64,000 bases of DNA from Diogma glabrata (taxonomy: Eukaryota; Arthropoda; Insecta; Diptera; Cylindrotomidae): contig OY856186.1 of the NCBI GenBank assembly GCA_963693315.1, positions 281,288,346 through 281,352,345 of the forward strand, written 5' to 3'. A model generated the notes under the pieces. The model had not been told where the DNA came from, did no database searches, and was given only the letters and a program-made list of their open reading frames with translations. Below are positions 46,250-59,713 of this stretch, one piece after another. The position numbers and the translations under genes were made by a program. How positions within the stretch are numbered: position 1 is the first letter of the stretch; each line of letters opens with the position of its first letter.

Positions 46250-48665
46250 GTTATAATTTTGTGGTTTAGAATCAGAGAGAAATATCTTAATGCACATATC
46301 ACTCCATTATTGAATTTAGATGCAATATAAATTATGAGCAGTATAAAAGCGATAAGAATGTTATGGCTTATGATTTAAAAAAAAAAAACAGATTATAATC
46401 TTTTAAATGAGTATTTGGATAGTATTGATTGAGTTGAATGTTGATCAATTTTATGAGGTTTTGTTTGTTGATTTTGACATTTGTGTTCCGAAACAAAGTT
46501 ACAATGATAGTTCAAATTACCCGCCTTGGTTTACTAAGTAATTAATATCTTTGAGACTCAAGAAAGATAAGTTACGGAAAAAATGTATTAATAATCCATC
46601 GCTACTTAAATCGAAAAATGATGCTTGTAGGCTGTTCAAAAAGAAAAACAAAAAAAATACGAGGAGTATATGTCAAGAATTGAGTGCAATATGGTGCATG
46701 ATACAAATCAGTTTTGGAAATATGTAGATTATAAAAGAAAAACAAGGGAGTTTCCTTCTACGATGTCTTTTAGAAATTGTAGCAGTTCGGCTTTATCAAC
46801 AATTGTTGGCTACTTTAAAGAGCATTTCCAAAGTGCTTATGTCGTTAAGGATTGTTTGAATTTTAAAGTGAATAGTGATGAAGGCGGTTGTATGAATAAT
46901 CTTACGATTGATCATCCAATGGTGTCCTTGAGGGATATTTTATTTAAAATTGACACATTTAAGGACGGATGTGATCCTAGTGGTATTCCGACTGCAGTTC
47001 TAAAGAATACAAGTAGCAGTATAGGCGTTCCGCTGCTCTATTTATTTAATAAATCTCTGAAACTGGGCATATTTCCTCATGTCTGGGAGACATCTCAAGT
47101 AGTTCCGATATATAAATAAGGTGATCGATCTTGTATAATTAACTATCGAGGGGTTTCACTGATTTCAGTGATCCCAAAGTTATTTGAATCAATTGTTACA
47201 GATTATATATTTTTTTAATTCAAAATCGCATATATGTGCTGCGCAGCATGGCTTTTTTAAAGGAATATCGACTTTCGAAGAAGTTCAAAACAAAAATTCT
47301 TGGTGGCCTAGCTAATTTTAAGCAAACGGATGTTATTGTAACCGATTTCTCACGTGTTTTTGTTAGTAATTCAGCGTTTCGTTATTTTAATCAAGTTATT
47401 GCAATTTAGTTTTTGTCGAAAATTAGTTCAATGGAGTCGTTCTTATTTGGAAAATCGAACCCAATTTGTTAAAATTAATAGCTGCAGGTCCGATGACATC
47501 TATGTTAATTTCGGGGTCAGGGGTTCCATTTGGGCCCACTGCTTTTAATAATATTTATAAATGATGCTATTAAAAGTTTTATTCATAGCGAGATTCTTAT
47601 TTATGCAGATGACTTAAAATTCTTTGCACCCATCAACACAATTGAAGATCCCAAGCTGTTAAAGCTTGATAATTTGGTTAGTTGGTGTAAGCTTAATTTT
47701 CTGGAGCTAAATGCTAGCAAGTGTGCTGTTATTGCGTTTTCTCGTAAAAACCACTTAATGTTCTTTAATTACAATGTTAATCTTGTTGAGATATCACGTG
47801 TCTCTGAAATATGAGATTTGGATATGATATTTTAGTGTAAACTAAGTTTTGTCTCTCACATAAATAAAATATGCTCAAAAGCCATGTTAATATGTGGTTT
47901 TGTGAAAAGATTTTCTAAGGAGTTTAAAAACTTTGAAACTGTTATTAAATTGTATTCGTCGTTGGTTAGATCACAGCTGGGGCTTGCTACCATTGTTTGG
48001 GCTCCTTTTTATGAAAGGCATAAGAAACGCATTGAAAGGGTTCAGAAAAGTGTTACTAGTTTTGTTTTCATGAAATTTGGGTTCTGTGAGTTCGATTATA
48101 ACTTACAGTATTGGGAAAATTATTGAGATTGCCTAGCTACAATGATAGATGCAAAATGTTAAATTTAATCTATTTAAATTCCAGAAGAGTTTTCTGCAGT
48201 GCTATATTTGTAGCGCACATCTTATGTGCTCGCATTGATTCTAATTACTTGTTAAGCTCACTGAAGTTGTACACTCCCACAAGAATAATAAAACCAAGGT
48301 CTTTGCAACATTTTTTGGTATGTGAAGCTAGAGATAGTAATTATTTGTCAAATGATTCGCTGAAGTTTATGGTTAGTTGGATAGTTTTAACAGCTATTTT
48401 GATTGTTTTGATTTCAATTTATCTAAATACTCATTTGAAAGAGCATTTTAAGTCAACAGCAGCTCTCCTTAATGGTTTAATAAAATTTAAGTTTAATTAA
48501 TAGAATTTAATTTTCATTCTTAGTAGTCACTAGAATTTTAGTTTTCACTGCAACGAGTTCGCAATAAGTGTAATAAGTCACTTTTTAGTTTTCATTGTAA
48601 GATTGTATAATTAATAGCGATTTGTTTATCATGTAAATTATGTTGTAAATAAATAAATAAACACG
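46250..48665 (+). pseudogene. Decayed Jockey/CR1-like non-LTR retrotransposon, RT region
   Basis: Coding remnants run from about 46280 in several frames. The endonuclease-RT linker has SSNYPPWFTK (about 46515-46545), typical of Jockey/CR1 elements. RT pieces follow: DPSGIPTAVLKN (46970-47010), INYRGVSLISVIPKLFESIV (47130-47190), QHGFFKG, GPLLLIIFINDA and the catalytic LIYADDLKFF (about 47595-47625). Then come thumb-like LNFLELNASKC and a C-terminal region to about 48500. At least five frame breaks are present, so it is inactive. The 3' tail is a TAAA-type microsatellite (48645-48662). The 5' end abuts the nonamer satellite and lacks most of the endonuclease. No target duplication was found. 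Confidence 0.85.
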
Positions 48666-50389
48666 CTCAGTGAATGTTTTAAGACTAAACGAAATAACAT
48701 CTCAATATCCTTTTCAACACGACGTCATTATCAGACGTGATGTCAAATGAAATTTTATCATAAATCTAAACTTTGTGGTCTTTCCGATAAACTTTTGAAA
48801 TTCGAACAAGCAGAACGACAGCTCCACTATTCAATTTGTCATTCCTATCAATCTCCAAACACCAAACAAACAAAACTATCTACAAACTTTTGCAATTAAT
48901 GATTGTTTTAATTTAAAATTTATTTTGTGTCTAAAGTAATTATTTTTTTTTCAGTTCTTTTATTTTCACGAAGAGAATTTTCTAAATTGAAAAACTAATA
49001 GAATAGAAAAGAAACATTTATACACAGACGACGAAGGAAGAGCAAAAAAACCCTCAATAAGATACAAATAAAAACTATTGAATTCCATTTATAGTTGTGG
49101 TCAATTTTTTTAAATTTTCTATTTTGAGATCTAACAGAAATTTTATTTGAAATTCAATTTATTTTTTTTCACACACAATCGATAGACATAATTACATTTT
49201 AAAATATTGGATAAAATGAACAAAAATAGGTACATACAGATTTAAAAAATTATTCAGGATTTAATTAAAAAACGTTTTTATTTTGTAATCAACTCTGTAA
49301 GCTGAACGGATTAAGCTATAAGCTTAAAGTAACCACTATGTAATTTTGTAATGATATAATTCATAATAAAAGCTTTAAGTTTAAAAAAAGTTTTACTTCT
49401 TCTAAACGAATATTTTCTGATAAATTTTTTTCTTATGTTTGTATTTTTATGTCAACTGTTACTCGTGTAACTAATATCTTTTGGGAGCTTGTACTTATCT
49501 CATTCGTTTAAAAATAAGTTAGAGACATTTATATAAGTCTTTAAACTAAATGTGCTTTGTGTATTGAGAGTTGTGAATTCATTTAATTAAAAAAATTGGC
49601 TTAAATTGAAAATTTTCACGATGATGTGAGTATGTTTTTTAAAGATTTAAAACATTGATATTTAAATTGGCATACATACATAAAATATTGCCATAAGCAA
49701 CGCAAAGCCATTGACCAAACCGCAGTAAAAACGAAAAACTTAATTTTGTAAAACAAAAAATTTGTTTTAAAAACTTTTAATTGTTTTTCTTTTTCTTGGA
49801 GCTTCTTTATCATTTTTCTTTTATTATTTATTAGTATTTGATCGATTTTGATTTTCAATTAGCTTAAGCAAGACAAAAAAATTTTGTATTAAAAATAATT
49901 TAAGTTGTTTTCAATTCCTTAAAGAATTTAAAAAGAATTTTCTCTACGTTCAATTAATTTAGGGTTGATTTTATAAAACTTTACTAATTATTTTTTGCTT
50001 TGATTTGAAATAATGGGTTTGGGTGTAATGTTGACATGGTATTTGATTATGAAGTTGATTATTGATAAACGAAACCATTATCATAAAGTTGGCTTGCTTA
50101 TAATCCATTACTTTTATCAAATCTTTGTTCTTGTGTTTATTTCTTGATACCCAATGTTCTAGATAAAAAACAATATCTTTAAAATTCTAATACTCACTCA
50201 CCCAATGGGGGGAATTAGTTTCATTGGAAGCTTTTAAATAAAAATTTAGTGGCATCCGAAATAATGTGTGTCGAATTTCATTACATGTCGTTCGTTTTAA
50301 TAATACATGTCGAATTACTCGAAATTAGTAATGTTTGAGATTCTTTTGAAATGAAAAGTTTAAACGCATGGTTCAATTTGCTCCGATAC
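48666..50389. other. AT-rich DNA, nothing recognised
   Basis: No gene or strong repeat could be supported on either strand. Confidence 0.4.
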
Positions 50390-50999
50390 ATTTCTTTTAT
50401 TTTTGACATTTTTGTGAACAATTATACACAAGTAAGTAAGAAAACAATTTGAATTTTTGCAATTTAAAGTAATGGTTGAAAATTTCTCAGATAAAAACTC
50501 CTTTTCTCATATACGTGTTTAGGATGAATTCGAACCTTCCTCATGAGGGCAATGTTTGTATTAATCGGTAGACCGCTATCAATTACGCAACCGAGGCGAT
50601 GGCTATTTTGAATTTGAATCTTCATCATCACTTATTTATTACTTAGATTGAATTCCTTTTCCGTCATTAAACTCCTTCTTAACCTCTTACTTATATGGGC
50701 ATTCTAGCATCAAATTTTTAGACTTTGCTGTTTGCGTATAGGATGTGATATTTCGATTATAGTAAACATCCTAAGTCATGAGTGTATAGTCATTATGGAT
50801 TGTTTTCCATCAATGTGAAATCAATGGACGACACTTGGTTAGTTATAGCATATTAGAGCACAATAAGGTAATTTAAATTTTTTGGAGATTTTTGTGAGCA
50901 AAGAAACTCAAGCAAGTAAGGAAATAATTAGAAATTTTCCAATTCGAAGGTATGGTTGAAAAATTTTCAGAAAAAAACTCCATTTTTCCTTTAAGTTGT
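50390..50999. repeat. Pair of ~125-bp direct repeats
   Basis: 50390-50517 and 50876-50999 share TTTTTGxxATTTTTGTGA, ACTCAAGCAAGTAAG-like sequence, ATGGTTGAAAA and ATAAAAACTCC-like blocks in the same order. A tRNA-like SINE head lies between them. Confidence 0.6.
50519..50605 (-). repeat. tRNA-derived SINE head
   Basis: On the minus strand: GGTTGCGTAATTGATAGCGG (A-box-like), then ~40 nt, then GGTTCGAATTC (close to the B-box consensus GGTTCGANNCC). A second, more decayed copy is at 53176-53230. Confidence 0.55.
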
Positions 51000-51959
<960 letters not shown>

Positions 51960-52319
51960 GTTGCTTGAATTGAGTGATCAAAAATATTTCCTTTTTGTAA
52001 TACAATTAGAAAAAAGAAGATGAAAAAGAAAAGCAATGTTTTTCTAAAGTTTTGGAAATTGATAAAAAAAAGGAAAATGAATAAAAAGCCATTTGTGTTG
52101 GGTCCGTTAATAAAGTTAGCTGTGTTGGAAGTTTTTTTTCACTTGAATACAAAATCACCTGCTAACACACAAGAAATAATATATGTTGTGATGATTATAT
52201 ATGTTGTGATGATTAATTGCAACACTGGGTGTCCTTCATAACAATCCTTCATAACATTTTATTTTAAAATCAGCATAATGGGATGGAGCATGGAGGAATC
52301 AGTGTTTATTGTTTTGAAA

Positions 52320-52935
52320 TTTTTTTTTTATTTTTGATCTACGGGTGTGACAATCCCGCGTACTTCAGTCCCTGCTATTAACATACGAGTTAACGAGAGA
52401 TATCACATACCACTGGCAATAGCAGTAAAATATCACTAACCAAGGTGACATCTTAGGGGTGGTGGCGGATGAACTGTATTCAGTCAACGGTAGCACCTTC
52501 AATCTTAGCTGTGAAATAATCCTTGATAATGAGACTCTATTGCTTCCTTGAGGAAACGAGCCTTCATATAACTATGTGTGGGCTTTAATCTTTAAGAAAG
52601 ACAGTGCGTCACAGGATCAAGGAATATGTAACCGGCTGGATTATTGGCCACTACATTTTTGTTTGGTTTCAGCAAATTTTTGGAAAAATCTGCTATTTAC
52701 TTTTATTTTCTCTATTCTAGCATAAAATATTGGCCTATGTCATATTTTGTCAGTGGTAGGATTTTTTGTTTAGTTATCCATTCTTTAACAAAAAATATAA
52801 AAAAACAAAAAATTAAGATTTACGTCCATCAACACCTTTGAACGTATGTTGTTGTGGGACCTTGGTCTTAAAAGGTTTTTATGTGTTATTGTGACGCATA
52901 TTGTAATTCCGACTACACAACACATTTTATTAAAA
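52320..52935 (-). repeat. R540 dispersed repeat, most complete copy
   Basis: Read on the minus strand it starts near GGAATTACAATATGCGTCAC and passes ACACATAAAAACCTTTTAAG, GACCAAGGTCCCACAACAAC and CTGCTATTGCCAGTGGTATG. It ends TGTCACACCCGTAGATCAAA followed by an A-rich tail. The A-rich 3' end and absence of coding sequence suggest a SINE-like or nonautonomous retroposon. No Pol III promoter was identified. Confidence 0.7.
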
Positions 52936-53175
52936 AAAAAATAAATAATTGCAAGAAGTACAACAAACTAATTCAAAAATATATAACGACAAATAATACA
53001 AGGGTCTCCAATCAACAAGCACTTTTTTTTTCTTACCTTCATGAGTTTTATTAATATGAATAATTTAATATAAAATTTACCTGGGCCAGAGACCACATGG
53101 TATTTTGGTTGCATTAACGTTTCCTGAAATTATAATATTTTCGGCTTATAACTGAATACAAAGTTATTACAAAGT

Positions 53176-53230
53176 TCTTGCGAATGGATTTGAAACCTCC
53201 TCGACAGTGCCATGTTCGTATTTGCTTACA
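53176..53230 (-). repeat. tRNA-like SINE head, decayed
   Basis: Minus strand reads TACGAACATGGCACTGTCG then GAGGAGGTTTCAAATCC, homologous to the better copy at 50519-50605. Confidence 0.4.
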
Positions 53231-53524
53231 TATTTTTTATGTAGATCGGGTTTTTTCAGGAATTAAAATTATAAATTTATGGTTATAATACGGTTTTTTC
53301 CGACCTTTTAAAAGTTGTGAAATGAGATATTAGTGTCTTTCAGTGACTTTTACTTATTGTTTAGCTAGTGGCTCTCGAATTATTCTCTATATAATCGCTT
53401 TATGAGATAAAATCGAAAACGAACTCACCTCGTACATTGGTATCGCAACTACTCCAAATTTTATGGTGTTAAGTTGTATCCCCACATCACTAAGAGACCT
53501 AGTTGCCATAACCTTTGGTCTTCA

Positions 53525-54240
53525 TTAAGAGACCGGGATGGCAACGGTAGCAGCCCTAATTTCTGAAATAGGTATATATATTGTGTATCTGTCGGTCAGA
53601 ATTATACAATACCGTTGTTCTTCAAACGAAGGCATCGGTCCAATAATTTTTAAAAGAACTTCAGAAAATCGTTCCGAACTTGAAGAATAGATAGAAGAGG
53701 TCAGGCGTGTCGTGAAATTTTCGATTTCTGACTCTGTAAACAGTTTCGAGTCAGTCAGTAGTTTGATAAAAGAGTTGTTTACGGGATTGGATATGTTTTG
53801 CAACTGCACGAAAACATTTTGAAGAAAAAGTTTTGGAATAAATGAACGTAGTTTGCGATGAAATAAAAACAAAACAAAAAGTAAATTTGTCAGAGTGGAA
53901 ACTTATGGAATTTAAGAGTTGTGCTGTTTGCCGTTAGCAGTTCCTTCAACTCTGAATCATTAGTTATACATATGCAATTACCGTATTATCGATGCTCTCG
54001 GGCAGTTGGATCTGATCAAGTCGTGATAAACCGTCTGCAACAACATTTTCATTTCCAGAAATATATTTTATGTCAGTGGTAAATTGAATCATAAGATTCA
54101 GAGGTCTAAATTGTCTAGGACTAGCTTTATCTGAATTGTGCGATTATGCATAAATCGAAGGTTTACGATCCAATAGTAGGATAAAATCAGCCTTCGGAAC
54201 GACCCATCTATATGTAATAAATATGGGCATTGCTGATTAA
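53525..54240 (-). pseudogene. Decayed Gypsy-type pol fragment: RNase H end and integrase
   Basis: On the minus strand, from 54240 downward, the RNase H C-terminal region reads ADFILLLDRKPSIYA, NSDKASPRQFRPL, FTTDIKYISGNENVVADGLS and RLDQIQLPES, matching the TDHKPLxYA...NVVADALSR pattern of Gypsy elements. After breaks, 53690-53550 reads RFSEVLLKIIGPMPSF followed by YCIILTDRYTIYIPI, the start of an integrase catalytic core (usual pattern GPLPxSxGxxYxLTxIDRFT). The core has lost its first Asp. It is not the same lineage as the intact element at 11333-19775. LTRs were not found. Confidence 0.75.
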
Positions 54241-57200
54241 AGTTTCAGAAAAAAAATTGAAGTTTACATACAACTCATCCAAAAATATATATTGCATATA
54301 AGATTTTTTAAATACAACCTACAGATTAACTAACTATCTGTTTTGTTTTATTACTTTAAAACTAAACAATTGGAAAATTTGCAAAGGAGCCAACCGATTA
54401 ATGTTCAAAAAAAATTGAGACATCATTGTAAGATCACAGGTCGTAGTTAAAAGTTTTGATAATAACGAATCTAGATTTTATTTATCATCAAGTTTGGCTA
54501 CCCCGTAAACTGAGAATAATTTGTAGGTATCATTATTTACCTAGCTGTCTATCCTTAAAGCTATTTACAAACGATAAAAATAACTCCTCATTCCTATAAA
54601 AACATCGAAAGCCAATAATTTCAATGAAAATTCCAACAAACTTTTAAATCATTGATAAACACATAAACGGATACACACCAAAAAATGTCACAAAAGACAC
54701 AAATCGCACAATTAAAAGTACTTTAATAGAATTTCTGCTTCCTTATGTTCTTACCAACCATATCTTACCAAAAGAAACAAAATATAAAACTTTTCCAATA
54801 AACATTTTCTTTTGTTGAAACATTTTTATAATCGAAATAGCTTTTTTGGTTTCTTTTGAACGAGTCGAAGAATTGTAAGTTGTGGGTGGATTGTCTTGCT
54901 GTCGCACAAGAGTTATGTTTGATGTCTTGTTTTCTGGGTATTAAACAATTCTTTGTGTTTCATTTATTTTTTTGCGTTTTCTTATATCTAACTTAGAATC
55001 GATATATAATAAATTAACATCATGAAAGTTTTGTTTTTTTTATATTGATAATAAAAATCATTCAAACATTTATATGTTTCCATATCTCATTCGTTTTAGC
55101 TTAGTTGTCCTGAGTAACAATTTTACATTTCTTTATGTTTAAAAACGACGAGACAAATTTACAGATAAAATAAAACTACATATACGTACATGTTATAGTA
55201 AAGAAATTTTCCTTTTCAACAATTTTCGTTGTTAATTTTTTTCAGAATAACTTTTTGATGTAACTTAAATTTGATTTATCGGTTTGTTACTCTCAATTTT
55301 CTTTCAGTATGCTACCTGATTGATTTCATAATCCAACAAATCATCTGTCAAAACAGACCGACTATTATTTACGAAATAAATAACGGATATAGAGCAAGAT
55401 GAAGTATTGGTCATTGTTTAGTTTGATTAATGTTTTGTTCTTGTTTCTTATCCTAAAAAGAAGGATGGAATAAAACACAAAGCAATGTGAATATTTCAAA
55501 ACCAAGTTATTTGTGTTCAAGTGCTAGAAGGGAAAACAAGCCTTTCTGTCATTCACAAAAATATAACAATAAACAAATTATGGAATTCAAAAACAAAGTA
55601 AACAAAAGAAAACAATTAAATGGGGAAATCGAATCGACTGGAAATTATTGCGAAAAGGGAAATATTTTTGATTCAGGTAAATTATTTGAGCTCGTAATAA
55701 TTGATGGAGAGGTTGAGACGATGGCGTAGAAAAACATTATTTATATAAATATAAGGAACAAAATAAAACAATAAAATAAATAATTAAAGGAATGAATGTG
55801 GCAAGAAAAACTGTGTGTGTTTCGTTCTTCAGGTTTAATGAAATTTTGTAGTGTATTATAATTTAAATTCGGTCCGTGTGTATAATAATTAAGAAAAACA
55901 GTTTTTGTTTATATAGTTTCACGTTGGGCTAATTCTTACCCTGTTTAAATCTTATCAAAACTCTCAACCCCTTCCAAATAACATTTTAAAATATGAGCCG
56001 ACCGCTACAGTTTTCGTTCAATCTTTACATTTTCTTGAACCGTGAATATGATGCATTTTGTGTTTCGTAATGTTCGGAGATAAGAGGAGATGGTCAGAAA
56101 AATTAACAAATATTTTTGGTAATTAACAGAAAAATTAAGCAGTTGCTTATAGCGATTTTTTCGATTTTTTAAGTCAAACTCGATTTCTTAAAACACTTTT
56201 GTTTTACTATCTTCTTATCTATAACATATTAATAAAAAGAAATATTTTCAATTTTTGTTTCCATGTAAGGGAAGATAGATACATCTTATGACTGTTGAAA
56301 ATTTTGTGAGAAAGTTATGTAGAATTTGTATGTAGAATTTGTATGTAGAATTTGAGACAGTCACAAAGTGTGAAAGTCTCACCAAAATGGTTCAATTTTT
56401 TCTTTTTCAAAATATGGAATCCTAAAAAGAAGTAAATAACAACAAAAAGTATTAAGGCCATGGTTCATGTAAAAGAATTGTCGTTGAAAAAATATAATAT
56501 TTGCTCTGATTGGTTGAAGGACAGTAACAATTTTTTATCTGTACGACAATATTTTTGATCGTCCGACAAAAATTATATCACAAAGATGTTCTATTTTTTG
56601 ACAGATATAAGAACATAATCTAGAAAATTTTACTTGTCACTTTCATATTAGAGTCACTTTCAAAATTAATCTTTTAATGAACACTGTTTCTGATAGTGCA
56701 ATAACTATCAGAAACAATAGGGGAACTTTGTTCCTGGCGAGGTTTAATTCCGGCTAGCTTCAATCATGCAATTTCGGCAAGTAATTTCCTTAGTCCAGTA
56801 CAAATGGAGAACTGCACCCAATATGAAAACGGATTTAAATGATTATGGAACCGGAACTCTGATGACCCCAAATATCGAAGAAATAAGCCTATCACACATA
56901 CCAATACATTGAGAAAATCTAGAATGTTGACTCACCCCACTCATGTTCTGATCCCACCCTTCATACCTCCATACTTTAAATAGTCATAGTGAACAATAAT
57001 GTAATTATTACAATAAAACAACCCATTGTTGCGCCCATGGTAACAGCGATTGCTAAACCAAACAAGAACACCAACATCATCGTTGCATCACCATACCAAT
57101 AATGTTGCACATAATATACATATGATGATTGAATTACAATGAAAAAAAAAGAAGGCAGTGTTAAGAACTGCTGACAGAGGTGAAAACCTAAATCTGTGAA

Positions 57201-57364
57201 ATAGCTGTGTTGTTTTGTATCTTCCAATTATTGTAGCATTGCAAATTATAATTTCAGAAGGTTTAAATTAAAATCATTAAAATTATTCTGGGTTTTATAT
57301 CTATCAGCATTCCAAGCAACTATTATATACATTTTTATATTTAAAATAATCAAAACATATCATA
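54241..57364. other. AT-rich DNA, nothing recognised
   Basis: Short frames (55487-55729 plus strand, 56976-57227 minus strand) have no recognisable domain. The latter encodes a hydrophobic stretch, which is easily produced by T-rich sequence. Confidence 0.4.
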
Positions 57365-57485
57365 TGAAATTTGCGTCTATCAACACCTTAGAAAGCATGT
57401 TGCTGTGGGACCTTGTTCTTAAAAGTTTTTCTTGTGTGTTGTGACCCACATTGTAATTTCTAGTACCAAACACATTTTATTTTAG
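57365..57485 (-). repeat. R540 dispersed repeat, 5' fragment
   Basis: The plus-strand text GCGTCTATCAACACCTTAG, TGTGGGACCTTGTTCTTAAA and CACATTGTAATTTCTAGTA matches 52825-52935. Confidence 0.65.
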
Positions 57486-57534
57486 AAAAAATAGCATGTC
57501 ATCAAAGAACATTCCATAACTTAGAGTAAGGGAT

Positions 57535-57700
57535 GGTATCGTTGATTGAAAATACTTCATCCGCCAGCACCCCTAACATATCATTTTGGCTAATGAGATT
57601 GCACTTATATTGCCAGTAATATACGATATCTCAAGATAACTCATATGCCATTAGCAGGGACTACAGTACACGTGGTTGTCACACCCATAGATCAACAATT
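57535..57700 (+). repeat. R540 dispersed repeat, 3' fragment
   Basis: TTCATCCGCCAGCACCCCTAA, TATTGCCAGTAATATACGAT and GTTGTCACACCCATAGATCA are in family order on the plus strand, opposite to the neighbouring fragment. Confidence 0.6.
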
Positions 57701-58349
57701 TTAAATTTTACAAATCTTCCTGCGGAAAGCTAAGTAAATTCATTGGTATTAATGCGCATTATTGCCGTTTCCAAATCACTATCGGCTAAGTGCTACCATT
57801 TTTAACTAGTTTATTTATCATGATTGCCATCCATGTTTAATCATACATAAGCTATGCTTCTTTGTATAGAATTTATGCGATTTCCGTCTCGTAATTGTGA
57901 GCTTTAAATCGAAAAAATCGATGTTATCAAGTATCAAGTTACAAGTGTTATCAAGTATCAAGTTAAGTCTTCACTTAATGTTAGAAACATGTATTACACA
58001 ATTCCAAACCAACAATATATTTGGTGAAGATGATAAAATTTGTAACATGTATTGAATTCCAATACATATTATATTGATAAACAAATGTAATTGTTTCAGG
58101 TAGTAGTTTCAGATAGTATATCTTGCTTACGTTATTTTTAATTTCATAAAATTATGTTCAACAAAAAAACATTAAACAAAGCAAACAACCGTTTAAAACG
58201 ATAATTAAGCTAATTAAATGTACGCAACAACTACACAAGTTTTCATGATGATTAATGTATTAATAATAAATAAAGAAATGCAAATGCTACTGTCTTTTGC
58301 AATGCAAATTTCAAAAGACAGTAGCAATATAACTTTAAAAAACTGCATT
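57639..58349 (+). repeat. Dispersed repeat, copy 2 (match to 9024-9760)
   Basis: Shares with copy 1 GCGCATTxTTGCCGTTT, CATGATTGCCATCCATGTTT, CTTCTTTGTATAGAATTTAT and the end CAAAAGACAGTAxCAATATAACT. It contains a short local duplication of GTTATCAAGTATCAAGTTA. Confidence 0.75.
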
Positions 58350-58921
58350 ATAGATACAGATGTAAGGGTAATATTACCCATGGTAAAATTACCGGTAAGA
58401 TTGGTAATATTACGTAATATTACTTAGGCTTGGTAAAATTGGTAAAATTGCAATAAAATTTGAATAATCTTTATTTAATAAAAATTAAAGTTTGTGCTCT
58501 TTTATTGACACCCCGTTTAATTGAAAATTGCGTGCGCATTGTTGTGAGAATATCTCAGCTTATCGATCGATTTGCACTTCAACATCTATATATGTATGTA
58601 ATTTTAACGTCTTAAATTAGAGTACTTGAGGCAAACATTTATTTTGTCTACTGGTGTCGATCGTTGGGTTGGAATGGCTAGTTTTTTCACCTGGTAGCAA
58701 TAACGCAGCTACTGTAGATGAGGCAAAAGCTAAAGCTTGTTACGATTTAATCGTTGACTCTAAGGATATTTCCAAAAACCACCTTCCAACCACTGCAAAA
58801 TTTTAAGATTATAAATTAAACAAAAACATGTACTAACATTATATTGGTACCAGATAAATTTGTAATTATTTTTTTATTGAATTCGATGACCTTCTTGTTT
58901 TTCTCATTTTATTGAACATGT
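58350..58921. other. GGTAATATTA short repeats and an unassigned open segment
   Basis: 58366-58450 holds iterated GGTAATATTA / GGTAAAATTA words. On the plus strand about 58635-58806 is an open ~55-codon stretch ending GSNNAATVDEAKAKACYDLI ... TTAKF and a TAA. Its composition is protein-like, but I do not recognise it. Confidence 0.4.
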
Positions 58922-59059
58922 TTGTCCCGTAGCGAAATTAAATTTGAAATAAATAATTTGGAAATAGCATTGTTCTGTGAGACTTGGTTGAATGAGGACA
59001 ACCAAAATCAATATAAATTTTGTTTTAATAAACAGCATCATATAAAAAAACTAAACTAA
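58922..59059 (+). pseudogene. Endonuclease-domain scrap of a Jockey-type non-LTR element
   Basis: A 45-codon open segment contains INNLEIALFCETWLNED, matching the conserved 'xxxDIxALxETWL' motif near the N-terminus of the apurinic-type endonuclease domain of non-LTR elements. Nothing else of the element is visible nearby. Confidence 0.5.
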
Positions 59060-59144
59060 GTAAAGAATTTTTCAAAAAGACAGTAATAATACTTAGTTGA
59101 TTAAAAGAAAAATCAAATTGAATAGTGATATTAAAAAAATTAAA

Positions 59145-59182
59145 ATTTTCATTAGATAATAGTTTGCTAATAATGATATTTT
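59145..59182. repeat. 38-bp direct repeat, left copy
   Basis: ATTTTCATTAGATAATAGTT and the following 18 nt recur at 63961-63998 with about four differences. The two copies lie outside the transposon at 59201-63632. Confidence 0.6.
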
Positions 59183-59200
59183 AATATTGCTTAATAAATT

Positions 59201-59256
59201 CGTCGTTGACAAGACGAAGGGGCGTATCTCAAAAATTTCCAGATTTGAGTTACGAC
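59201..59256 (+). repeat. Left terminal inverted repeat
   Basis: It contains GGGGCGTATCTCAAAA (59219-59234), also found at the right end. Further GGGCGTAACTC-type motifs lie at about 59339-59350 (direct) and at about 59390-59400 and 59430-59440 (inverted, TTACGCCCG). Confidence 0.75.
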
Positions 59257-59573
59257 CGGCAATGTTGCTATTTATAAGTATATTTTCCTATGACAAAGAA
59301 GCGTACCTCTATTGCTATATATATACGAAATAGACAGTGGGCGTAACTCAAATTAATAATTACAAAACACGACAAACAGGCGGAAATGGACTTACGCCCG
59401 TTTGTCGTATTACACTATATGAAGGAAATAGTTACGCCCGTTCTGTCAGGTGTTTATTGACAACATAACCTCAAATAATTAGTATGAAAATGCTGCTTGT
59501 TGTTTACCGAATCGGGAAATAAAGTGTTTATTCGTGATTTTTAATATTCTGTGGATAGTTTATCATTACTAAG

Positions 59574-59630
59574 GTACGTTATTATTGTTGCTACTGTACA
59601 TTAATATTACTAATTCGGTTTTTATTACAG
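59574..59630 (+). other. Predicted 57-nt leader intron 1
   Basis: Donor AAG|GTACGTT at 59574 and acceptor TTTTTATTACAG ending at 59630. The length and signals are typical of small insect introns. It lies in the 5' untranslated part of the transposase-like gene. Confidence 0.55.
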
Positions 59631-59713
59631 ATTAACTATCAAAAATCGTTAGTTCAAAATAAAGTGGTGGTTGTTGATTTATAATAGTCTGTTGGTAGCT
59701 TCTCTTTAGAAAG

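Noticed and set aside
56976..57227. 83-codon minus-strand frame with hydrophobic segments
   Set aside because: Hydrophobic runs arise readily from T-rich DNA; no family motif or neighbouring exon signal.
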